A stretch of 64,000 nucleotides of DNA, taken from Tritrichomonas musculus (lineage: Eukaryota > Parabasalia > Tritrichomonadida > Tritrichomonadidae). This document shows, one piece after another, positions 32,539 through 42,900 of the stretch. The stretch is taken from assembly GCA_039105265.1 (NCBI GenBank), contig JAPFFF010000017.1, forward strand, positions 1,426,001 to 1,490,000. Reading direction: 5' to 3'. Position 1 is the stretch's first letter. Every line of letters starts with the position of its first letter. A program made the position numbers and the translations under genes. The notes under the pieces are model-generated. The model ran no database searches and was not told the DNA's origin. It saw only the letters and a program-made list of their open reading frames with translations.

Positions 32539-33156
32539 TTATGGTTGCATAAAAGCTTCCTCATTTGCTTTATAAGCGATAGGTACACCAACTAATAAAA
32601 ATGCCATTATTCCTAATATTGCAGTAAATGCAATAAGTATCCTCTCTATTTTCAATGATTTTTCAATACAAAACCGATTGTAAAAATCTGGGTAAGTACG
32701 AAGTCGAAGTAGATACATATTATATCGTCTTCTTGTCCATTGACCAATTTCTGCATATGCTTCATTTAATAATGTTGTTTCAATTTCATTGCATTTTTGA
32801 TGAGAATTAGTTTTTAAACATATAAGGAAGCCAAAAACGCATACAATCAATCCTGATGCAATGTATATCGATCCAATTTCTGCAATTCTTATTTTTGTTC
32901 TTGCGTTTGACGAGTGTGCAAAAAAACGAGGAAAAATTAAAGTACCGCAAATTGTAACACATGAAAAAGTAATGAATATAATCAAGTATTTTTGAATCAC
33001 TGCTGTTTCAAAACTTGTTGAGTATCCCCACCATGGATGGATTTGTTCATACCAATGTGAAGCATATGATACCTCTGCAATTAAAAGGCCAAGATTAACA
33101 ATAGATAAAATACAAATAAAAATTGGTACATAATCAGCTTGGCAACTTTTACACAT
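32539..33156 (-). CDS. Four-helix membrane protein with tetraspanin-like topology
   Basis: 205 residues from the ATG at 33156. The frame extends to 33198 only from TTG, and a TCATTT initiator (33167-33172, complement) lies just before the chosen ATG. Hydrophobic helices are at about residues 9-29, 56-76, 92-113 and 173-195. A short first loop holds WYEQIHPWWGY, and a longer loop of about 60 residues lies between helices 3 and 4. This is the tetraspanin layout, and trichomonads encode many tetraspanins, but the CCG signature of the large loop is not present (only isolated Cys). The end of the second loop is rich in Arg and Tyr. Assignment is tentative. Confidence 0.6.
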   Translation of the reverse strand: MCKSCQADYVPIFICILSIVNLGLLIAEVSYASHWYEQIHPWWGYSTSFETAVIQKYLIIFITFSCVTICGTLIFPRFFAHSSNARTKIRIAEIGSIYIASGLIVCVFGFLICLKTNSHQKCNEIETTLLNEAYAEIGQWTRRRYNMYLLRLRTYPDFYNRFCIEKSLKIERILIAFTAILGIMAFLLVGVPIAYKANEEAFMQP

Positions 33157-33166
33157 CAAAAAAAAA

Positions 33167-33172
33167 AAATGA
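33167..33172 (-). promoter_or_regulatory. Initiator-like TCATTT before the four-helix membrane protein
   Basis: On the minus strand it reads TCATTT followed by a T run and the ATG at 33156. It supports that start over the longer frame. Confidence 0.4.
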
Positions 33173-33740
33173 TAAAGTAAAAATTTAGATATTATCAATT
33201 TATTTGTTAAATCATTGAAAATTTGTGTTTAATAAAACGATAATATCTGTTAGAGGTTCAAGAGCTGAAAAAATATTTCAGATTTTTTTCAATATTTTAA
33301 AAATAAATATATATTTATGCTTAAAATAAAAATACAAAATATTGATGGATTATTTTTTGATGGAATAAAATATGAATGTTTTAAAAAAATTGAGAATAAG
33401 TTGATTCAAAATATTAAAAAAATTCAATTTATTTTTGGTCATATTATTTTAGTAACCTTAGAATTATCTCATTTTTTTCTTAGCCAAAAATTTTTGCATC
33501 AAAATTTAACCTACAATTTTATAGATGTATATAATATAAATAAATATGTTAAAACTGTTATATTATTGATGTATGACAATTTTTTCAATTTTAATAGTAT
33601 TTCTCTTCATTTTCTGTCCTGCACAATTTCTTGTTTATTAAATTTATAAGTAAAGACTATTAACCATTTATTGTTATAATTATTTTTACTATTAATAAAT
33701 TGATTCAAAAATCATGCTTTTGTTAAATTGATTTTTTTAT

Positions 33741-34390
33741 TAGACCTTCGGCGGTTATATAAATTACGGTAACTTCACTGTTTTTTGAATAGTTTATTTG
33801 AAAAAAAGTAAAACGGTACACTGAAGACAAAAAACGGAATTATCCGCACGGCAAAACTTTTTGTTTGATTAAATGGTTATCAATATATTCAATCTTATTA
33901 AACTTTTTGTTAACATTTAAATATAACTAAATTTTTTTTTGAAAAAAAAAAATCTAACATAATAGAATTAGTTGTATTCATTTTTAATTGAATAGGTTTT
34001 AATGTTCGATTATCACATTAGCTTTTTTTTTTTTTTAGATAAAAAAATATTTTGTTAAGTCTTCTAGAAACGGCTCTTAATTAGCGGTATTATTTATTTT
34101 ATGATGAATTTTTGTATTTTTGAAATAGATTCAACAGAAGAAGTAAAAAATACATGAAAGTTGCAGAATCTCTTCTTAACTTTATATATATAAATTTAAT
34201 TTTTACGTTTTTTATAGTTCAATTGTTATTTAATATAGGGTACAAAGTTCGAATTTCTAATTTCATATTTTTTTTTAAAAAATCCAACCAAATAAATACG
34301 GTAATGGCTTTTTTTTCTTTTAAACCGTTCTGTGTAAACTACGGTTTGACAACGGAACACCATAAAAACGGCACACGGTCGAAAGGTCTA
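33741..34390. mobile_element. MITE of 650 bp, 9-bp target duplication
   Basis: Imperfect inverted ends (TAGACCTTCGGCGGTT on the left; the right complements to TAGACCTTTCGACCGTG) lie between copies of TTTTTTTAT (33732-33740 and 34391-34399). The duplication is low in complexity, so the call rests on both signals together. ACGG words recur inside both ends. It probably belongs to the Mutator group by duplication length. An open frame at 34154-34501 crosses its right edge and is not a gene. Confidence 0.7.
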
Positions 34391-34405
34391 TTTTTTTATG
34401 ATTTT

Positions 34406-35702
34406 AGAGGTATTCATGTAGAGAAATTGACGAAATATTATAATATTGATCATATTTTCTTTATTTTTATTTTGAAACTAAGAATGAACTTTAATGGATA
34501 AGAATTTTATACTCCTATTTTTGAGATATTTCTATTTTTATTTTTCTGAATAAGAATCGTTTTATAATTGAGAGGCTATATAATTTTTTTTATATAAAAA
34601 TTGATGAAATATAAATATATATATAATTTTGTTTTATTATTTATTATAGTATATATATATTGATAACTTATTAATACTTATATGTTTATAAAATATTTAT
34701 TTTCTAGAGATACACCTGTTTATATTTTTTTTATTTTTTATAAATTTTTAACTTTTTCAGTTATTATATTTTTTATATTGAAATAATAAACATTTTTTAT
34801 CCTAGTTGTATTGTTAATAAAACATTATTTTATTTTATATATATAATATATATTATATTTTATATACTATTTAGATTTTATATTTAAGTTTTACATTATA
34901 TATTAAATAGATAAATTAACAAAAAAAAATGAAAAATTCAATTAAACGATGATTTTTAATTGAATTTCTAAAAAAATATGTTGCTTTGTATTGTGATTAT
35001 TTTTTGGTTTTCAATATATTAAATATTATAGTTATTTTTATAATATAGTACATAATAATATTACTTTATAAAAAATATTTTTAATAATATTTTTAAGAAG
35101 ATGAGGAAATTTATATTTTTCAAGAATCACTTCACTATTAACTTCACTTCACCGAAAATAATCATCTCACGTCACTAAAAAATAATAACGTACCAAAATA
35201 CGATGAAAAATAATTCAAAATAATGCAAAATATAAAATTACATTTTTCTTTAAAATGAGAGTATAAAGTAACTTATTTACATAATAAAATTTATTTAAAT
35301 ATTTATTATTATTATATAGTTCAATTAGTATATAATTATTTCGTAAATCAATTGAGAAATAAGTCATTTTCTTAATTTTTTAATGTAAATTTGCATTTAA
35401 ATTTATATATGGCTAATAAATTGGATATATAACAGATAATATATTTTATGAATAAAATATAAAATATTAATATTGATTTATAATTCATAAATATTTTAAT
35501 TGACTCGAGATATAGATGAAACATTATTTTTTAAATTGTTTTTAAATTCTCAACATCCATTAAAACCAATTATGGCAAATGTCAGTATTGGATATATAGA
35601 AGTAAATAATCTTAATATTTTTTCATAAGATAAAATATTCATTCAATTAAAGTAAAAATAAAAAAATCAAATAACGAGTTTTCACTTCACATGAATACCT
35701 CT
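34406..35702. mobile_element. TIR element of 1.3 kb, 8-bp target duplication
   Basis: The ends are a perfect 14-bp inverted repeat (AGAGGTATTCATGT) between copies of ATGATTTT (34398-34405 and 35703-35710). The interior is extremely AT-rich and has no coding frame. The 8-bp duplication is typical of hAT elements but also occurs in some Mutator relatives. Its left duplication overlaps by two bases the right duplication of the element at 33741-34390, so the two inserted side by side. Confidence 0.75.
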
Positions 35703-35710
35703 ATGATTTT

Positions 35711-36994
35711 TGACGGCGTAAAAAACTTTTGTTTTTAATATCTTATGATGATGAATTATTATATTGTATAAATAATACTTATATATAAATAATTTTGAAA
35801 TTGTTTTTGAAAAATATTTTTTATTTATGGAGATAAATATAAATTAAATTATAAAAAAATACGTTATTTTAGCTCTCGCGCTTCTTAATCAACCTGGAGT
35901 AAATTATAAATATAAGAATAAACAATGCATTACCTTAGATATAAATTGATATAAAATTTTCTTTGTTCATTATTGTAAATAACCGAATTTTTCAAAATAT
36001 ATGATTCTAACCCTTGTGGACTTTGGACTATTTAATTTTTGGACTTTATTAGAGGACTTTTTTAACACTGCAAAAATCAAAAAACGTATACTTCTTAGAT
36101 TTTTTGGACTTTTTAATTTATGAAATCTAATACAATATTTTGAATGATGCACGTTTAAATACGTTTTTATTCAGAATTTTTTTACTGAAATTTCAAAAGA
36201 AAATTGGATAATAATTTACTCAAATAATTAATTGAAAAAGTTGGATTTTGAATGCATGGACTTTTTTTTTGGACTTTTGGAGGTTTTCTTGGACTTGGGA
36301 CTTTTAAACCTATTTGATCAAACAAACTAATTCAAATTCCACTTTTTGGACTTAACGTATTTTTTCTGCAAAGGGTTAAACTAAGTTTTTTAATTTGTCC
36401 CTTCTTATCGTCCTCTCAAATTTGAATAAAGCTAAATATTTTTTTTTAAGTTATTAAGGCATGAATATCTTCATTCATTTCAGGTCGAGGCTCCCGCTAT
36501 TACCTTAACCAATTGGGCTTAGCCCTCAAAGGCTCCCAAAGCTATTTAAAAGGTATTTTTCCTGAATAAAAAACTTTTTTATATTCTTTTTTTTTATTTT
36601 CATCTTCTCAAAATTGAAAGATATGGTATTTTTAAAAAAATAATTTGTCCCTACTTATCGTCCTACTTTCTGAAGACTCATAGAAAATTTGAATTAAAAA
36701 CTCTCAATTTTTTTGTGAATAAGGTAATAATTAAAAAACTTAGTTTATATATGATTCAAAAAAAAAAAAAAAAAAAAAAAAAATTCAATATATAACTTTT
36801 TGAGTGTAGATTACTATCAAAAAGTTATTGGGAAATCAGGATAATATATATTTAAAAAAATTGCAAAAATTAACCGGATTTAATAAAATTAAATTGTTAA
36901 AATGACAAATTAAATAATATATATATAAGCGAGATATTGTTAACTAGTGTTATATATATTTTGTTATTATGATTCATATATAATAATATGAATT
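35711..36994 (+). other. Intergenic stretch with a TGGACTTT cluster and a direct repeat
   Basis: About ten copies of (T)GGACTT lie between 36015 and 36355. Two direct copies of a segment with TTTGTCCCTTCTTATCGTCC (about 36399 and 36647, one mismatch) lie about 250 bp apart. A less AT-rich patch with GGTCGAGGCTCCCGC is at 36482-36545. A poly-A of more than 20 is near 36760. No gene is seen. Confidence 0.5.
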
Positions 36995-39900
36995 TTACTT
37001 AGGCTTTGATTTACTTTTAGAAGACTTTGTACCTTCATCAGTGATTCTCCTCTTTCTTTTAGGTTTTTCTTCCTCTTTTTCTTTATCTTTTTCCTTTTCC
37101 TTTTCCTCATCTTTATCTTTCTTTTTCTTCGACTTTTTCTTTTCTTTTTCATCGTCCTCGCTTGGCTTTGGCTCTTCGTCCATCTGAAGGAGACTCTTTC
37201 CCACCTTCGGCTTGATAGAATGTCTCCTGAATGCTGTTGTGCTTGATGGGGACTTGATTGCTGATGATGCAAAGAGGCCGCCCCTGGTCCTTGGACTTGC
37301 AAATAGATTATTTGATTCAGGTTTTGCGGCCGCTTCCAAATTGTCATTTGAAGCTGAAACTTTTTGAGCGAAAGGATTATTCAATGATGGGAGTGGTGAC
37401 TCGCTTGTATCTTCAGCGGTCTTTGAGGAGTCACTACTTTCTTTGGCCGCTTTAGATTTTGAATGTTTCTTGTCAGAATCGTGGTCTTTTGATTTCTTCT
37501 TGTCTTTTGTCGATGACTTCTCAACTTTGTCATTCTTGTGGGGACTGTCGCTGTCATCGTCTGCTTTCTTCTTCTTTGAGTCTTTCTTGCTGCTGCTCTT
37601 GGATGACTTAGACTTGCTGTCGTTGTCATCAGTGCCGTGGCTCTTCTTCTTCTTCTTTTTTGGCTCGCTTTCAGAGCTCTCGTTCTCGTTCGACAGTTGA
37701 TCGTCTGACTGAGAAACGCGTGGAGCTGGCGATGCAGCAGTGCTGAATGGATTAGACATGCTGGCGTTCATTGAGGACTTGAATGGATCATTTTGGCTCG
37801 AAAATGAAACTGAATTGAATGGATTCTTTTGTTGTTTGCTTTGGGACGCTTCCTTCGATGGCGGCGGTGCTGCAAACGGATCATCAGAAGACTTCGGTGG
37901 TGCTCCAAACGGATCATCAGAAGACTTCGGCGGTGCTGCAAACGGATCATCAGAAGACTTCGGCGGTGCTCCAAACGGATCGTTGCTCTTGTTGCTGATG
38001 TTTATTTCGTTCTTTGGTGCTAATGAAGATGGTGGTGGTGTTGCAAATGGATCATTCGAAGCCCTCGGCGATGAGGCGAATGGATCATTGCTGCTTGATC
38101 CTGTCTTTGCAGCCAAAGACGATGAAGGTGGTGCTGCAAACGGATCGGCGCTGTTTGCTTCTGCCTTAGTTGTTATGGTAGAAGGAGGTGCTGCAAATGG
38201 ATCATTAGAAGCTTTTGGTGCTGATGCGAATGGATCATTGCTGTTCTTGTTGCTTTCCTTTGATTCGCTCCTAGATAATGAAGGAGGCGCTGCGAAAGGA
38301 TCATTGTAGTATTCATCCTTTTTGTCAAAAGAGTAGGAAGCAGGCGCAGCAAAAGGATTGTTTGAATTCTTCGGTGCAGCAGCGAATGGGTCATTAGAAA
38401 GCTTCGGCTTGTCAGCGAATGGATCATCGCTTCTTTCTTTGTCTTGTTTCTTTGACAATGAAGAAGATGAAGATGAAGAAGGAGGAGCAGCGAATGGATC
38501 ATTCGAAAGCTTTGGTGATGAAGCAAATGGATCATTGCTTTCTTTCTCCTTTGATTCACTTGCTGCTGATGATGAAGGTGCAGCACCAAATGGATCATTG
38601 GAAGACTTGGATGCGTCTGGTGTTGCAAAAGCAAAAGAAGGGGGAGCAGCAAATGGATTGTTTGAACTCTTCGGTGCTGCTGCAAATGGGTCATTAGAGA
38701 GCTTAGGTTGGTCAGCAAATGGATCGTTATCTTTCTCTTTACTTTTCTCTTGTGCTTTTGATGCAGAAGGCGGCTGAGAAAATGGATCTTTGCTCTCTTT
38801 CTCTTGGCTAACTGGACTTGGAGATGGAATGGCTGCAAATGGATCATTTGTTGATCTGCCTGGTGTAGTGAATGGTTCTTTATCTTTGCTGTGCTTCTTT
38901 GACTTCTTCTTTGATGATGATGATGGAGGAGCAGCGAAAGGATCATTTACTACTTTCGGTGATGAGGCAAATGGATCATTGTCTTTCTCTTGGCTCTTTG
39001 CTGCAGAAGAAGGAGCAGTTGAGAATGGATCGTTGGCAACTTTAGGTGCATTTGCAAATGGATCATTAACTACCTTTGGTGCATTTGCAAATGGATCATT
39101 AGAAACTTTTGGTGCATTTGCAAATGGATCATTAACTACCTTTGGTGCAGCTGCGAAAGGATCATTGGCAACTTTAGGTGCATTTGCAAATGGATCGTTA
39201 ACTACCTTTGGTGCAGCAGCAAATGGATCATTAGAAACTTTTGGTGCAGCAGCAAATGGATCATTAGAAACTTTTGGTGCAGAAGCAAATGGATCATTAA
39301 CTACCTTTGGTGCAGCAGCAAATGGATCATTAGAAACTTTTGGTGCAGATGCGAAAGGATCATTAACTACCTTTGGTGCAGCAGCAAATGGATCATTAGA
39401 AACTTTTGGTGCACTTGCAAATGGATCATTAGATTTCGATTTATCTTCTTCTTTCTCTTTCTCTGAAGAACTTCCTGTTTGCGGCTTCTTTGCAAATGGA
39501 TCAGGCTGTGTCTTCGGTGTTGAAGAGAATGGGTCTTTTTGAACTCTTCTGGCAGATGTACCGAAAGGATCATTAATAACTTCATTCTTCTTTGACAGAG
39601 ATGGGAATGGTTCAGCTGCCAATTCATCTTCAGATTGTGAGGAAGGAGGCTCTGCGAAAGGATCATTTGAACTTTTACGGGCAGGCTTTGATACTTCATT
39701 TCTATCAAAAGAATTGATGTTTCCAGCGCTGCCTTTTTCATCTTCGTCGCTTTCATCGCTGCTATTCTTAGCAACTTCTTTTACCTTATTCGGTACAACA
39801 TTATTTGGTTTAGCTTTGAAAGGATCTCCTGCTTTTGGCTGATTCATGAAAGGATCATCTATATTTGGAGGCTTAAGAGTGAATAACTTCCCTTCATCAG

Positions 39901-42900
39901 TTTTGTAAATATGACGTTTCTTGTCCTGTGATTCTGGTGATGAGAAATGATCTTCATCATAAAAAGCATCATTAATTTTGACTTTGCCTTTCTTACCTTT
40001 CTCGCTTTGTTGTTCACTTTCTTGATCTCGTTCTATTTCATCATCCAAGTTTGGATTAGTTAGAACAATGTGTGAATTCTTGGGTGAAAATGGATCATTT
40101 GAGATTGGAGAAGCAAATGGATCTTGCTGATCTTTTTGGGCATTTACAAATGGATCATTTTGAACTTTCGGGGTAGTTGCAAATGGATCATTCTTTTGGA
40201 CAGCAGATAAAGATGATTCTGCAAAAGGATCATTTCCATCTTTATTAACCATAAAAACTTTCCCAAATGGATCACTGGCCGCTGTATTGGCAATAGAAAA
40301 TGGATCATTGCTTGATTGAGGAACCTTTGCGAATGGGTCGCTGCTTGAGTTGCTTTGTGGTGATTTCGCAAATGGATCAGAAATACTGCTATTTTGATTG
40401 GGTTTGCTTGCAAATGGATCAGCATCAAATCTTACTTTGGATTGCTTTGGCTCAATCGAAGGAGTCGCTGGTTCTTCATCTGAATCACTACTATTTTTAG
40501 CTACTTTTTCGTTCTTTTCTGAAACTAATTTTGGTAATTGTGATGTAAACATTGAGGATGATTGCTTTATCAGTGCAGCTTTAGGTCTTATTGTAAATGG
40601 ATCATTAGATGCTTCTTTCGCATTGGCAAATGGATCTTTTTGAGCTTCAGCTTTAACACTCGAAAATGGATCATTTCCTGTTTCAGCTCTTATGTTTGCA
40701 AATGGATCACTGGATGCTTCTTTCGCATTTGCAAATGGATCACTTGAATCATCAAAACTTTGCCTTGAATCTGAGTTCATATTTCGCTGGTTCAAAGCCA
40801 CTGCAAAAGGATCATCAGTAATTTCTGAGCTTCGTGTTTTTGATGCCTTAGCAAAAATGTCATTTTCATCGGATTCTTTCTGGGGTTGAGGAGTTTTTTC
40901 TTCTTCTTTTTGCTTATTTGCATTATTTTGTACTATAGTAACTTGTTTTCTGCGTGCTTCTTTGAAAGGATCATCTGTCTTAATGGTTGCATTTTCAAAT
41001 GGATTGTTTTCTGAGTCATTATTTTCGTTATTTTTCTCTTTTTGTGCTAAAACAGCTGAAGCAAATGGATCATTTGTTTCGTCTGTGGAAATATTTTTCC
41101 TATTTCGCATTGATTGTAAAAATGGATCATCATCGTTATCTTCTTTTTCTTCTTCTTTTTTGTCTGATTTTGAAAAAGAATCACGATTAAATCGCATCTT
41201 ATGAGCTGATTTTCTCGCTATCAAGTCGAATGGATCATCGCCACCTTCTGATTGTTTGCGTTTTTTAACAGTAGCGCTTGCAAATGGATCTTCATTTTCT
41301 TCGTTAGTTTCAATTTTTTGTTCTAATTCCTTTTTGGTCATAACTTCAGCATTAGCAAATGGATCATTACTTGGTTTGTCATGAGTGAATGTTGCATTTG
41401 CAAATGGATCGCTGCTGTTGCTTGTTGCCGATTTAAATAGATCTTCTTCTGGATTTTTAGTACTTGCATTTGAGAATGGGTCATTTTCATCATTATTTGA
41501 AATTGTGTTGTTTTTGTTGTTTAATAAAATGGCATTTGCAAATGGATCTTCCTCGTCCTTTACTTCTTTTTGTTTCTTCAACTTATTCGCATTTCGAATT
41601 GAAGCTGCAAATGGATCATCATCATTTTCATCACTATTTTCTTCTTTCCCTGGTTGGTTGTTATTGGGTGCTTTGATGACATTTGCAAATGGATCATTGT
41701 CATCAATTGGATTAGTTTTATTATTAGCAGCTTTGCGAACTGCTGCTGAAAATGGATCTTCATCTTCTTTGTTTTCTTCATGTTTTTGTTGGTTGTTGTT
41801 CATAATGATTGGATTGGTAAATGGATCGTCGTTATTTGATTGAGTATTAGTAAACGATTTGAATGGATCTTCATCTTCTTTAGGTTGAGCAATAGGCTTA
41901 GGATTAGCAACTATATTTGAAAATGGATCATCTTCTGGTTCTTGATTTTGTTTTCTATTTTGATTGTTACTAATAATGTTGGCAAATGGATCCTCATCTT
42001 CATCATTGGTTGTTAAGCTGTTTCCAGTACTTGTGTTATTCTGTTTATTTAATGGGATTACATTTGCAAATGGATCTTCTTCATCACCATTTTCGTTTTG
42101 TTTACTTTTAGTACTTGCTTTGTGAGCTACGTTTGCAAATGGATCATCATCATTTTCATCACTGCTGTTTTTTTCTTGTTGTTGCTTGTTTTTATTAGAT
42201 ATATTAAGGGCATTTGAAAATGGATCATCTTTGGAGAGATCAAAGGAATTATTATTATTTTGGGCTTTACGAACTGCTGCTGAAAATGGATCTTCATCTT
42301 CTTTGTTTTCTTCATGTTTTTGTTGGTTGTTGTTCATAATGATTGGATTGGTAAATGGATCGTCGTTATTTGATTGAGTATTAGTAAACGATTTGAATGG
42401 ATCTTCATCTTCTTTAGGTTGAGCAATAGGCTTAGGATTAGCAACTATATTTGAAAATGGATCATCTTCTGGTTCTTGATTTTGTTTTCTATTTTGATTG
42501 TTACTAATAATGTTGGCAAATGGATCCTCATCTTCATCTTTCGTTGCAGTTTGGTTTTCAGTGTTTGAATTGTTTCTGTTTGATGGAATTATATTTGCAA
42601 ATGGATCGTTATCGTCAACTTTATTTAGTTTATTAGTTTTCTTAATTGAATTTGCAAATGGATCATCTTCATTTTCATCACTACTGTTTTCTTCTTGTTG
42701 TGGTTTATTTTTATTAGATAAATTAAAGGTATTTGAAAATGGATCATCATTAGCGAGATCAATTGAATTGGGTTTGCTTTGAGCTTTACGAACTGCAGCA
42801 GAAAATGGATCTTCATCATTATCGTTATTTTCTTCTTTTCCGTGTTGGTTATTATTTATATTGATTGGATTAGAAAATGGATCATTATTAGTATTATTGT

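Noticed and set aside
33317-33649. 110-residue frame
   Set aside because: Typical translation of AT-rich spacer, no motif, and not supported by a promoter-like start.
34154-34501. 115-residue frame
   Set aside because: It crosses the edge of two TIR elements, so it is accidental.
36001-36385. A further TIR element with TAACCCTT ends
   Set aside because: Only eight or nine bases match and the flanks show no duplication.
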